Below are positions 53,679 through 62,470 of a stretch of 64,000 nucleotides of DNA, one piece after another. Made by a program: the position numbers and the translations under genes. Within the stretch, counting starts at the first letter, position 1. Each line of letters starts with the position of its first letter. Source of the DNA: Fulvivirga sp. (lineage in GTDB: Bacteria > Bacteroidota > Bacteroidia > Cytophagales > Cyclobacteriaceae). The notes under the pieces are model-generated. The model did not search any database. It was not told the DNA's origin and worked only from the letters and a program-made list of their open reading frames with translations. Location of the stretch: contig JANQLQ010000198.1 of assembly GCA_028280565.1 (NCBI GenBank), forward strand, positions 1 through 64,000. The letters are read 5' to 3'.

Positions 53679-56600
53679 TTAAAAAGACACATTGAGGGTT
53701 ACTCCATAGCTCCTAGTATTAGGAGTTGTGAAAGCGTCTATTCCCTGTGGAGGGTTAGGACTGGAAGCATTCCTGGGAGCGCCGATCCCCACAAGGTTCG
53801 TCTCTGGGTCAATCCCGGAGTACTCGGTGATAAGGATAAGGTTTCTGCCGTATATGCTGAGGTCCAGGCTCTCCAAACCGATTTTACTGATCAAAGTATT
53901 TGGCAATGAATAAGTAAGTGTGACATCTCGTAGCCTCCACCAAGAGCCATCTTCGATCCATCTCTCGGCAATGTTCCGGTTGCCAGCCGTGGACGAATAA
54001 AAGTTTTGATCAAGAAGCACTTGTTTTGTATTGGGCTGCCCGTCATCACTTTCCCCGGGATTGTCTACTACTCCCCGGAACACGACCAACTGGTTCCTAT
54101 TTTCCGAGTGGTCCGCGACACCCTGGGCATCCATCCAGTGGCCTGTGACATTTGCTACGTCGCCTCCCATGCGTATGTCCCACAAGAAGCTAAAAGAAAA
54201 ATCCTTGTACCGGAATGTGTTTCTCCAGCCTCCCAGCCAGTCGGGGTTAGGGTCGCCTATGATCTTTTGTTCAGCGGCTAGCTGGGGAAATCCAGTGGGG
54301 CTGATCAAGAGCTGCCCTTGTTCATTGCGCTTGAAAGCATTCCCATAAAACACATTGAAAGGCTCCCCGGGGATCATGGCCGACTGTAGCCGGGAAGAAA
54401 ACTGGGGAGAAATAATGCTTTCCAAGGGAAGCTCATTTACGATGTTCCTGTTACGAGTAAAGTTGAACATGACATCCCAACTGAAATCATTTATCCTAAC
54501 TGGGGTAGCGCTCAGCACCATTTCGATGCCTGTATTTTCTATTTCCCCTGAATTAATACGCTGGTTTGTAAAACCTGTAGATCCGGGTACAGCTACCGAG
54601 ATGATCTGGTTAGTAGATACGGACTGGTACCAAGTGAAATCAAGGCCGATCCGGTTATTCCAAAACCGAAGATCAGCGCCAAGTTCTATGGTGGAATTCT
54701 CTTCGGGCTCTAGCGCGTCGTTACCTGCTGTATTACTGCGTTGCGCCCCGCCGACACCGTCTACGGGAAAGACGACACCCCTGGCAAAGTCTGAAGAAAC
54801 CGGGTTGTTTTCAAAGAAGGTTTCCGTTGCATATACCGGGGCATCATTCCCTACCTGTGCAAAAGATCCTTTTAACTTACCGAACGTAAGGATGCTTTCG
54901 TCGATATCCAATACCTCGGAGAATACAAAGGCTAAGCTGGTGGCCCCGTAGAAAAAGGAATTATTTTCCACGGGCAGGGTAGAGGACCACTCATTCCTGC
55001 CGGTTAGCTCTAAGAACAGCATTCCTTTCCAGCCTATATTCATCCGGGCAAATGCCGCAGTAGTCCTTTTTCTTGTTTCATCATCAAGAGGTATTATATC
55101 TTCTTGGGTATTGTTGATATTGACGAGCCCCGGAATAGCGAAATTCCGCCCCGAGATAAATTGCCGGGTGGTATTTAGCGTGAAGTAGTTGTGGCCTAAC
55201 ATTAATGACGTAGTCCAATCTTCGCCAAACTGTTTATTGGCCGTGATAAAAAGGTCCGAGTTAAGAATGCGGTCCGTGTACGTGTCTTCGATGAGCCTGC
55301 CAGTGACGCCACTCGAAGCCCTGCTATCACCACCTTTTGACCCGGTGGCCCAGACCTGGTTCCTTTTATCCGTGGCCACATCGGTGCCCAGGCGATACAT
55401 GATATCCAGCCAAGGGAGTACTTTGTAATTTCCTTGCAAAAAACCTATTATCCTGTTTACCTCGTCGTTGTAAGGATTTTTGTTGACAGTCCAAAAAGGG
55501 TTATCCGGCCCGAAACCGAAGGGCTGGCCCGGGATGTATCGCCAATTACGTTGTTCCCCATTGGGAAATTCAAATCCCGCTGAATTTTGAAATGTCCTAG
55601 GCACCCTTAACGTACCCTGTATTACGTCGGAAAAGTTATCTCCTCTTCCAAACTTGGTGCTTTTACTCTGGACATAGGTGGCAGACCCTGTTACTTTTAT
55701 TTTGTCGCTAAGTGATGACTCACCGGTTATTTTTACGGTAGTCCTGCTAAACGCGTCATTAGGAATAATACCTTCTTGGTCTAGGTGGCCGATGGAAAAA
55801 TAATAGCTGCCTTTTTCAGTACCACTGCTCACGCTCAAGTGATTATTCCAAGTGCGCCCGGTTTGGTAAAAATCCTTCTGATTATCGTATACAGGCACCC
55901 TGGCGTCGGCTATTGCACTGGGGTCGTTCATATCTACGATAAACCCGTTCGCATTTTTGGGGTTGTCACTTGAACCATCAAATCGCAGCGTGGAAATAGG
56001 TGGACCAAAATGGCTGAAAGTGGTGCCACCACTGAATACCCCGCCATCACCTTGCGCATAGATCCCCTGTTTTGGAAAGTAGTTCAAAATATCATCAATG
56101 GAATAGCTGGTACTGTAGTTTACACGCATCTGTTTAGCGCCGGCCCGGGAGCCTCGCTTGGTAGTGATCACTATCACACCGTTGCCAGCCTGTAGGCCAT
56201 AAAGGGCGGTGGCCGATGGGCCTTTGAGCACGGTCATGGATTCAATGTCGTCAGGGTTGATATCGATGGCCCGGTTGGCATTATCTACACCAGTTCCAGT
56301 ACCGTTGCTCGTATTGTCACCCTGGCTGCTTCTAAAACTATTATTGATGGGTACACCATCCACAACAAAAAGAGGCTGATTATTTCTACCCACGGAAGCA
56401 TTACCACGAATGATGATAGAAGATGCCGCGCCGGCAGATCCGCCCTGTCGAATAACTTGAACGCCGGCGACTTTGGAGCCTATGGAATTGACCAGGTTCG
56501 TTTCACGAGCTTGTATGATCTCTTCGCCGCTTACTTCTTGTACTGCAGTGGCTAATGCCTTTTTTTCCTGCCGCAGCCCGAAAGCAGTGACTACGATCTC

Positions 56601-56909
56601 GGAGAGCTGGGTGACATCGGGTTCCATTTGAAAATCGATAATGGTACGAGCAGCTATTTCTACTTCCGCGGTCTTGTACCCAATAAACGAAAATACCAGC
56701 GTTCGAGCTTCGCCGGGTACAGTAAGGGTATAATTCCCATCTACATCAGTGACTGTACCCACTGTAGTACCTTTTATTAGCACCGACGCTCCCGGCAGCG
56801 GTTCGCCACCTACAGAGGTTACCTTTCCCCTGATCGCCTGCTGGGCAAATGCTCCAGGGGCCGCCCAAGACAGGCAAAAAAGGATTAAGCATGTAAAAAT
56901 TTTCTTCAT
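53679..56909 (-). CDS. SusC/RagA TonB-dependent importer, locus 3
   Basis: A 1076-aa SusC-family barrel, first gene of the eight-gene minus-strand operon. Signal peptide (MKKIFTCLILFCLSWAAPGA...), CarboxypepD_reg-like domain (IRGKVTSVGGEPLPGASVLI), plug region (QLSEIVVTAFGLRQEKKA; LFVVDGVPINNSF; MTVLKGPSATALYGLQAGNG) and barrel ending in RSYGVTLNVSF. Predicted to import peptidoglycan-derived or other peptides, judged from its downstream enzymes. The promoter region is shared with a divergent gene. Confidence 0.95.
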   Translation of the reverse strand: MKKIFTCLILFCLSWAAPGAFAQQAIRGKVTSVGGEPLPGASVLIKGTTVGTVTDVDGNYTLTVPGEARTLVFSFIGYKTAEVEIAARTIIDFQMEPDVTQLSEIVVTAFGLRQEKKALATAVQEVSGEEIIQARETNLVNSIGSKVAGVQVIRQGGSAGAASSIIIRGNASVGRNNQPLFVVDGVPINNSFRSSQGDNTSNGTGTGVDNANRAIDINPDDIESMTVLKGPSATALYGLQAGNGVIVITTKRGSRAGAKQMRVNYSTSYSIDDILNYFPKQGIYAQGDGGVFSGGTTFSHFGPPISTLRFDGSSDNPKNANGFIVDMNDPSAIADARVPVYDNQKDFYQTGRTWNNHLSVSSGTEKGSYYFSIGHLDQEGIIPNDAFSRTTVKITGESSLSDKIKVTGSATYVQSKSTKFGRGDNFSDVIQGTLRVPRTFQNSAGFEFPNGEQRNWRYIPGQPFGFGPDNPFWTVNKNPYNDEVNRIIGFLQGNYKVLPWLDIMYRLGTDVATDKRNQVWATGSKGGDSRASSGVTGRLIEDTYTDRILNSDLFITANKQFGEDWTTSLMLGHNYFTLNTTRQFISGRNFAIPGLVNINNTQEDIIPLDDETRKRTTAAFARMNIGWKGMLFLELTGRNEWSSTLPVENNSFFYGATSLAFVFSEVLDIDESILTFGKLKGSFAQVGNDAPVYATETFFENNPVSSDFARGVVFPVDGVGGAQRSNTAGNDALEPEENSTIELGADLRFWNNRIGLDFTWYQSVSTNQIISVAVPGSTGFTNQRINSGEIENTGIEMVLSATPVRINDFSWDVMFNFTRNRNIVNELPLESIISPQFSSRLQSAMIPGEPFNVFYGNAFKRNEQGQLLISPTGFPQLAAEQKIIGDPNPDWLGGWRNTFRYKDFSFSFLWDIRMGGDVANVTGHWMDAQGVADHSENRNQLVVFRGVVDNPGESDDGQPNTKQVLLDQNFYSSTAGNRNIAERWIEDGSWWRLRDVTLTYSLPNTLISKIGLESLDLSIYGRNLILITEYSGIDPETNLVGIGAPRNASSPNPPQGIDAFTTPNTRSYGVTLNVSF

Positions 56910-57100
56910 AAGCTTACTTTGGTTTTTAGTGGTTTACTATATTAGGTAAGTCAAAGAAAAACTAAAACGCGTCAGATCTTTTTAGTTCGAATTGTAAACA
57001 ACTCATTTGCAGCTACTTACGTTTTTTGTAATAGCGCCTAATTAGTCAGATCACCGTCAGATCTTTTTTAATAAGTTTCATAGACCGATATTATTACTGG
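56910..57100. promoter_or_regulatory. Divergent control region with GTCAGATC repeats
   Basis: Three direct copies of GTCAGATC occur at 56971, 57045 and 57056, two of them extended to GTCAGATCTTTTTW. The repeats sit between the SusC 3 start (56909, minus) and the start of the unknown gene at 57101 (plus). They are candidate operator sites. No clear TAnnTTTG was found on either strand. Confidence 0.45.
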
Positions 57101-58120
57101 ATGATACCTCGAAAAATCAAATATGCCCTGGAAAATAGCAGTCTCAATAGCATAGTAGACCAGCAAAAGTACGGGCAAGAATGGGCCGGTTACACACGGA
57201 CGGTTTACGATCGCGTAGCCAAAAAAATCAATACTAAAGTCACGAAGGAAGTGATCAACCATCCATACTTGGTAAAGGACCAATTGTTGGTAGGGCAAGA
57301 GGAGCTAGAGAACATACTTTTTAAGCAAGGACTCAAGAGTATCGATGATTTTATCGATTATTTAAAGCAACGCGACGGCCACAGTCCGCATCATTGGATC
57401 AGTGGGAAGACGTTACATTGGTATTGGAATGACGGAAATGCCAAGGATAAAAAGCTCAATGTATTGCTTACTTTCTTGGGGGTGGAAATAGATTATTGGG
57501 ATGATTGGAAGCGACCTACTACTGTAGTAGAAGCCAAAAAAGACGAAAGGCCAGCGTGGGAGAATAAGAAAGACCTGCTGAAAAGGCACTATCTTGGCTG
57601 CTATTTTAGATATTATCAAAAAACGGACGGTAGCCCGGTGCTGGTGAAGGCTCCTTTCCAGGTCAAAGAAGAGACCGACTCCAATATTGTGGCTGTCACT
57701 AAAACAGTAGGCCACTTTTATAAAAGCACTTCCTTGGCCATACGTGCAGGGGCACTGTACATAGAGTGTGAAAATATAAATTGGAATGAAAAGGAAAGCC
57801 ACGTGTACAACTTGGGTTTTGAGACACACCCGAAGCTATTGATCGGTGTGTCGAATACCTTAAATCGACGTGGCCGTGCACTGGCTATAAAAAATATGCT
57901 CGTACGACAAGAAGAACCCTTTGATTACGCCCATACAGAGGCGGTTGAGATCCCTTTTGACTCCATATTTGAAGAGCGATGTGAGGAATCCTATGCCATT
58001 GCGTTTTTCCGGAATAGTTCCGATAACCTGATCGCTACACCTTTGGCACACTCTTTTGAAGAGTTGCTTGGAGGATCATCTATGACAAAAGTAAGCAAAC
58101 CTAATCGTACCCTAGGATAG
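57101..58120 (+). CDS. Unknown protein with HTH-like N-terminal region, possible regulator
   Basis: A 339-aa soluble protein with no signal or membrane segment. About residues 85-140 (WISGKTLHWYWNDGNAKDKK followed by LNVLLTFLGVEIDYWDDW) resemble a pattern seen in Bacteroidota proteins (SkxTLxRxxG ... TLxxLAxFLGYxxWxDF) that may be a helix-turn-helix-like module. The remainder (170-330) is a mixed alpha/beta domain of unknown type (FRYYQKTDGSPVLVKAPFQV; FETHPKLLIGVSNTLNRRGR). It is divergent from the muropeptide operon across repeats, so a regulator of that operon is a reasonable guess. I do not recognise the family. Confidence 0.7.
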   Translation: MIPRKIKYALENSSLNSIVDQQKYGQEWAGYTRTVYDRVAKKINTKVTKEVINHPYLVKDQLLVGQEELENILFKQGLKSIDDFIDYLKQRDGHSPHHWISGKTLHWYWNDGNAKDKKLNVLLTFLGVEIDYWDDWKRPTTVVEAKKDERPAWENKKDLLKRHYLGCYFRYYQKTDGSPVLVKAPFQVKEETDSNIVAVTKTVGHFYKSTSLAIRAGALYIECENINWNEKESHVYNLGFETHPKLLIGVSNTLNRRGRALAIKNMLVRQEEPFDYAHTEAVEIPFDSIFEERCEESYAIAFFRNSSDNLIATPLAHSFEELLGGSSMTKVSKPNRTLG

Positions 58121-58143
58121 ATAAATATATAGGTTTGAGAACT

Positions 58144-58305
58144 ATGAAAATGACTCGAAAACCAACTTTTGCAGGTAAAGTAGAAAAGAAAGATAGGTCA
58201 GGTATATTGTTTTGGGCCTATGAGAAAACCCCTTATGAGCGATTTTTATTTTCTTTTGCGTCCAAAAGAAAACGGCGCCAGCAACCAAGCCCCTTTTCCT
58301 GCTAA
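58144..58305 (+). CDS. Possible 53-aa small ORF
   Basis: MKMTRKPTFAGKVEKKDRSG... to stop at 58303; basic and low in hydrophobics, ending in a KRKRRQQ cluster. It overlaps a perfect 10-bp hairpin (58249-58272). The end looks like a translated intergenic repeat, so I doubt that it is a gene. Confidence 0.2.
   Translation: MKMTRKPTFAGKVEKKDRSGILFWAYEKTPYERFLFSFASKRKRRQQPSPFSC
58249..58272. repeat. Perfect hairpin TTTTCTTTTG / CAAAAGAAAA
   Basis: Ten-base arms with loop CGTC. It lies in the otherwise gene-free 58121-58397 spacer between converging genes and may be a transcription end signal in either direction, although no U-tract stands out. Confidence 0.5.
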
Positions 58306-58397
58306 ACGCACTGTCCAGCCCCTACAGGCCGCTTACCCTTTGGCTTCAAATGTGCCGTGCTGTTCCTGGATACCTCCCCCATACGCCACTTGAATTT

Positions 58398-59639
58398 TCA
58401 ATGATGCCCTGCATATTTTTCCAGTAGTAACTCCATAAGTATCCGTGCTGAAGCTTCTCCTTTTGCCCGTACAAACTCCCTAGGTGTATCGTCTCCCACC
58501 TCGTAGGTGACAGCCTCGGCTTTGAACTCATTCAAAAACCAATTCTTTGAAACCGGTGATTGGGCCCCGCCGTCTTCTTCCGTGATCCGTTCAGTGGGAA
58601 ATTCCTCGCGTAATCTCTTGATCCAAGCCTTGACCACTCCTTTCTCATCGGGAAAGGTTTCATTATTAAAAGTATAAAGCAGGTCCTCGTGGGTGGAGTG
58701 AAAGTCCAAGCCCAGCACCACATCAAGTTTGTTAGTCTTTACCACCTGGTGCATGTACTTTTGGAACTGGTCAATTTCGGGCTGGTTGTAATATTTCCAA
58801 TCCCTATTCAGGTCTACTCCACCGGTATTATGTCTCCAATGGCCGTTGTCTACGCCGTCAGGGTTTAGCATAGGGAGCACAATTACACTGAACTTCTCCC
58901 GGAATTGTTTTGCCAGGTCGTTAGACGACACAAGTTCCTCTACGAAAGCCATCATAGCCAAATACCCGGTAACTTCGGGCGGGTGCTGACGGCTGATCAC
59001 CACCAAGAGGGGTTGTTTGGGGTTTAAAGCTATTTTGAGTGCGTTTAATTCCTTGCCTTCCCGGCTTTCGCCAATGGCCTCTTGGGTGACAAAACTTTGG
59101 CCTGCGACCTGGCCCACCCATTTTTCGTTATCCTTAAAGGTCCAAAGCTCTTGTGCAGATACCCATCGATATTTATCGTCCAATTTGAGTTTCAATATTG
59201 TGCTATCATTGTCATGTACGGTGTAGCGACCACTATCTAAAGGCTCCCAATGAACACCATCGTTGCTCCAATCAGGATAGTAACGGTGCTTTCCATCACG
59301 ATACTTCATGTGTAAATAGATCTCACGAGGTGTCGCTGACCTGATCTTGAAGGAGTACCATGGGCTCATATTGATCGGGGCATTTTCAGGATGGATGTTT
59401 ATACGATAGAGCGAGTCCGATAGCTTTTCAAAGCCGTTCATCCGCGCGCCATCATACTCGTTATTGACAGAAATGCCGTCCAGTGTAAACGTTCCCTTTT
59501 TTTGCAGATCTATTGGCTTTGTTTTGGTATTGGTTGAGCCGGGTGGATCATACGATATAGGTGCGCCTGTTTTTTTTGATGTAGAACAGGAAGTTATGAG
59601 TAATAAGAATGCACAAAATAGCGTCAAAGAGCGGGTCAT
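58398..59639 (-). CDS. M14-family zinc carboxypeptidase lipoprotein
   Basis: A 413-aa lipoprotein (Cys18, LLITSC). An N-terminal beta domain (about residues 45-165, typical of cytosolic-carboxypeptidase-like M14 members) precedes the peptidase domain. Zinc ligands: HPPE (His, Glu) in ISRQHPPEVTGY and His in LGLDFHSTHEDL. The substrate-binding MLNPDGVDNGHWRHNTGGVD ends in DLNRDW, and the catalytic Glu is in AVTYEVGDDTPR. It trims C-terminal residues from peptides at the cell surface or in the periplasm. No operon partner. Confidence 0.9.
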   Translation of the reverse strand: MTRSLTLFCAFLLLITSCSTSKKTGAPISYDPPGSTNTKTKPIDLQKKGTFTLDGISVNNEYDGARMNGFEKLSDSLYRINIHPENAPINMSPWYSFKIRSATPREIYLHMKYRDGKHRYYPDWSNDGVHWEPLDSGRYTVHDNDSTILKLKLDDKYRWVSAQELWTFKDNEKWVGQVAGQSFVTQEAIGESREGKELNALKIALNPKQPLLVVISRQHPPEVTGYLAMMAFVEELVSSNDLAKQFREKFSVIVLPMLNPDGVDNGHWRHNTGGVDLNRDWKYYNQPEIDQFQKYMHQVVKTNKLDVVLGLDFHSTHEDLLYTFNNETFPDEKGVVKAWIKRLREEFPTERITEEDGGAQSPVSKNWFLNEFKAEAVTYEVGDDTPREFVRAKGEASARILMELLLEKYAGHH

Positions 59640-59739
59640 AATACTTTAGATTTACTATTACCACTCTAAAAATCGCAAACAAGATGGTTTTGTCAAACAG
59701 GTTTTTGTGAATAGTTGATTATGCCGCTTGGGAGGGATA

Positions 59740-60360
59740 CTAAAAAATACTAAGGTCTTTAAGTTGTTGAAAGAAATGAGGGATAACTCGAGGTATGGCC
59801 AGTATAGTGAAGGCAACCCCAAATAATCCACCATAAAGGTGGGCATCGTGGTTGACATTATCCATTTGCCGTTTGCCCATATAATAAGAATAGATTATGT
59901 ACAGGATCGCCCATACCACTCCCGGAAGGCCCAGGAGGCCATACAAATATAACTTACTGGCAGGATCAAAGAGTACATAACTGAATAGTATGGAAGAAAC
60001 GCCCCCGGATGCGCCTAATGCATTATAATGCGGTAGATCCTTGTATTTGAGATAAGTAGGAATATCAGAAAAGACAATGCCCAGCAGGTACATGCCAGCA
60101 TACAAGACGGTGCCAAAATCACCATAAGTACTTTTAAACAAATATTCCACCTGCTCACCAAACATGTAAAGCACCAGCATATTAAAGAGCAAGTGGATGA
60201 ACCCGGCATGCAAAAAACCCGAGGTAAGAAAGCGGTAATATTGCCTGCGACGTTTTACTGCGTAAGGGTTAAATATCCACTTCTGTGTGACAGCGTCATT
60301 ATTCCAACCGTAAATGCTGGTAATGATGGTGATAATGATGAAAATTAAGGTAACGGACAT
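59740..60360 (-). CDS. Rhomboid family intramembrane serine protease
   Basis: A 206-aa membrane protein with about six helices. The catalytic Ser is in NALGASGGVSSI (GxSG) and the catalytic His in NHDAHLYGGLFG. RFLTSGFLHAGFIHLLFNML is the conserved helix-2 region with the His/Asn cluster. It cleaves single-pass membrane proteins within the bilayer; substrates are unknown. It is a single gene with repeat A copy 4 upstream. Confidence 0.93.
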   Translation of the reverse strand: MSVTLIFIIITIITSIYGWNNDAVTQKWIFNPYAVKRRRQYYRFLTSGFLHAGFIHLLFNMLVLYMFGEQVEYLFKSTYGDFGTVLYAGMYLLGIVFSDIPTYLKYKDLPHYNALGASGGVSSILFSYVLFDPASKLYLYGLLGLPGVVWAILYIIYSYYMGKRQMDNVNHDAHLYGGLFGVAFTILAIPRVIPHFFQQLKDLSIF

Positions 60361-60414
60361 AATGGTTGTAGTGATTGGGTTACTGGGTGATTATATATTC
60401 TGATCCTGAATAAC

Positions 60415-60595
60415 CTAGTGTTAAATTAAATGTAATTGGTCGGGTTAGCTATTTTTCCAATCCCGTTCTTAAAGTCGGCAGAGGGCAATCGACAACCCTC
60501 TATTTTTTTGCCTACAGCCTATCGCTACTGATCAATACCCCAAACATAGCTCATCCTGTACCCAATACGCCATTTGAGGCTTAACTTAACACTAG
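60415..60595. repeat. Repeat A, copy 4 (reverse orientation)
   Basis: It starts CTAGTGTTAAATTAA and ends TTAACTTAACACTAG, with GGTTAGCTATTTTTCCAATC and CACTGATCAAT-like parts matching copies 1 and 2 on the opposite strand. It fills the spacer between rhomboid and lpd. Confidence 0.78.
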
Positions 60596-60617
60596 TAACC
60601 CAATAACCAAAATAACT

Positions 60618-62018
60618 TCATATATGGATTGGCCTATTTTCGGTAGCTGCCAAACAAGCTTCTTTCATAGCTTCCATGTAAGTAGGATGTGCATGGGACA
60701 TTCTCGAAACATCTTCTGCAGAAGCGCGATATTCCATGGCGGTTACCCCGGAAGCAATCATATCTGCTGCCCGGGCGCCGACGATATGAACTCCTAAAAT
60801 CTCGTCGGTGTCTTTATCAGCCAGGATCTTCACCTGTCCGTCCAGGTCCATACTAGCCCTGGCCCTACCAAGCGCTTTGAAAGGGAAGGCACCTGTTTTA
60901 TAGTTTCTGCCAGCTTCTTTCAGCTCTTCTTCGGTATACCCGACACTGGCTACTTCCGGCCAGGTGTACACTACCCCGGGGATCAACCGGTAGTTGATGT
61001 GGGGTTTTTGGCCGGCCATCTGTTCGGCTACCATGGCACCTTCTTCCTCGGCTTTATGGGCTAACATAGCTCCTTTCACTACATCGCCAATGGCATAAAT
61101 ATTGTCTACGGAGGTTTTTAAGTGTTCGTCTACTTCTACTCTGCCGCGGTCATCGGTTTTTATCCCCACATTTTCCAAACCTAAACCTTCAGTATAAGGC
61201 CTGCGGCCGATGGCTACCAGGCAATAGTCGCCCTTTATTTCTACCTCGTTACCCTTTTTATCTTCAGCCTTTACAATTACCTCCTTGCCTTTGTTCTCTA
61301 CACTTGTAACCTTGTGGCTCAGCTTAAAGTCTATGCCTAATTTCTTGGTGGCCCGGGTCAGTTCCTTACTCATGGTACTGTCCATCGTAGGGATGATCCG
61401 GTCCATATATTCCACCACGGTCACCTGTGAGCCGATCCTGGCATAGACAGATCCTAATTCCATGCCAATAACACCGCCTCCCATCACGATCAAGTGCTTA
61501 GGCACCTCTTTAAGCTCCAGTGATTCGGTGCTGCTAATGATCCTCTTCTTATCGATCTTTGCGAAAGGAAGGTCAGCGGGCTTAGAGCCTGTCGCGATGA
61601 TCACTCTTTCGGTGGTGATTTGGGTAGGATCTCCTTTGGAAGGAGTGATCTTGATCGTATTTTTATCGATAAACGAGCCTATCCCGTGATGTACGTCGAT
61701 CTTATTTTTCTTCATCAGGAACGCTACACCATCTACATTTTGCTGCACCACTTCGGCTTTACGGGCAATCATTTGCTTTAAATTGACCTTAGGCTTATTA
61801 ATGTCTATCCCGTGTTCCTTAAAATGGTTTATGGCATTGTGAAAATGCTCCGACGAGTCCAGCATGGCCTTTGACGGGATGCAGCCTACATTTAGACAGG
61901 TACCCCCCAGCGTGTCGTATTTTTCTATGATAGCTGTTTTGAATCCCAACTGGGCGCAGCGAATAGCTGCCACATATCCTCCAGGTCCTGAGCCTATTAC
62001 CGTTACATCGTATTGCAT
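60618..62018 (-). CDS. lpdA: Dihydrolipoyl dehydrogenase (E3)
   Basis: The flavoprotein E3 subunit of 2-oxo acid dehydrogenase complexes; it reoxidises dihydrolipoamide with NAD. Length 466 aa. FAD-binding GSGPGGYVAAI at the N-terminus, redox disulfide GGTCLNVGCIPSKA (Cys pair), NAD-binding GGGVIGMELGSVYARIGS, FAD site YAIGDVVKGAMLAHKAEEEG, and the catalytic His-Glu in SHAHPTYMEA. It lies downstream of the sucB-like gene, with a two-gene insert between. Confidence 0.97.
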   Translation of the reverse strand: MQYDVTVIGSGPGGYVAAIRCAQLGFKTAIIEKYDTLGGTCLNVGCIPSKAMLDSSEHFHNAINHFKEHGIDINKPKVNLKQMIARKAEVVQQNVDGVAFLMKKNKIDVHHGIGSFIDKNTIKITPSKGDPTQITTERVIIATGSKPADLPFAKIDKKRIISSTESLELKEVPKHLIVMGGGVIGMELGSVYARIGSQVTVVEYMDRIIPTMDSTMSKELTRATKKLGIDFKLSHKVTSVENKGKEVIVKAEDKKGNEVEIKGDYCLVAIGRRPYTEGLGLENVGIKTDDRGRVEVDEHLKTSVDNIYAIGDVVKGAMLAHKAEEEGAMVAEQMAGQKPHINYRLIPGVVYTWPEVASVGYTEEELKEAGRNYKTGAFPFKALGRARASMDLDGQVKILADKDTDEILGVHIVGARAADMIASGVTAMEYRASAEDVSRMSHAHPTYMEAMKEACLAATENRPIHI

Positions 62019-62020
62019 AA

Positions 62021-62470
62021 TTAGTTGTTTATAAATTCCTTTAATCTTAATAAAGCTTTGATTTCACTGTTATCACTTACCAGTTTTTCAAATTTATCCA
62101 AACGGCGATTAATAACCTTTTTAAGCTCCCTTGAAGTTGTTGGGAGAAAAAAAGTCGCTAAGTCGATTTGAGCTTTATCCATAACCCACACAATCCACCT
62201 TTCTAAATGTGGCCGTACAACTATCAATTTGTTGGAGTTGGTCTTGTCCTCGTACTCTATCAAATTATGATCCTTGTTCACCTCTTTTAATTGGCTGATA
62301 TAGCTTGGCTGGGCTTGGTCAGGGTCTTCATCTACCATTCCCTTTACATTTCGATTCTTTTTGAGGCTATTACAGACATTCCCTTTACTGCCTTCCACCC
62401 TGATCAAATGAACTGATATTCCTATACTTTTAAGTAATACCCGATCAGGTTTTCCTTCCACAAAAATCAT
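62021..62470 (-). CDS. Small TOPRIM-like protein paired with AAA ATPase
   Basis: A 149-aa protein. IFVEGKPDRVLL (Glu5) resembles the first TOPRIM motif and GMVDEDPD (Asp47, Asp49) the DxD motif, as in OLD-family nucleases or DUF3226/DUF4435 proteins. The C-terminal part is helical (LKKVINRRLDKFEKLVSDNS). It is much smaller than usual OLD or PARIS AriB nucleases. The start overlaps the ATPase stop by 4 bases, and it ends 2 bases before lpd. Nuclease function is inferred from the motifs. Confidence 0.72.
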   Translation of the reverse strand: MIFVEGKPDRVLLKSIGISVHLIRVEGSKGNVCNSLKKNRNVKGMVDEDPDQAQPSYISQLKEVNKDHNLIEYEDKTNSNKLIVVRPHLERWIVWVMDKAQIDLATFFLPTTSRELKKVINRRLDKFEKLVSDNSEIKALLRLKEFINN

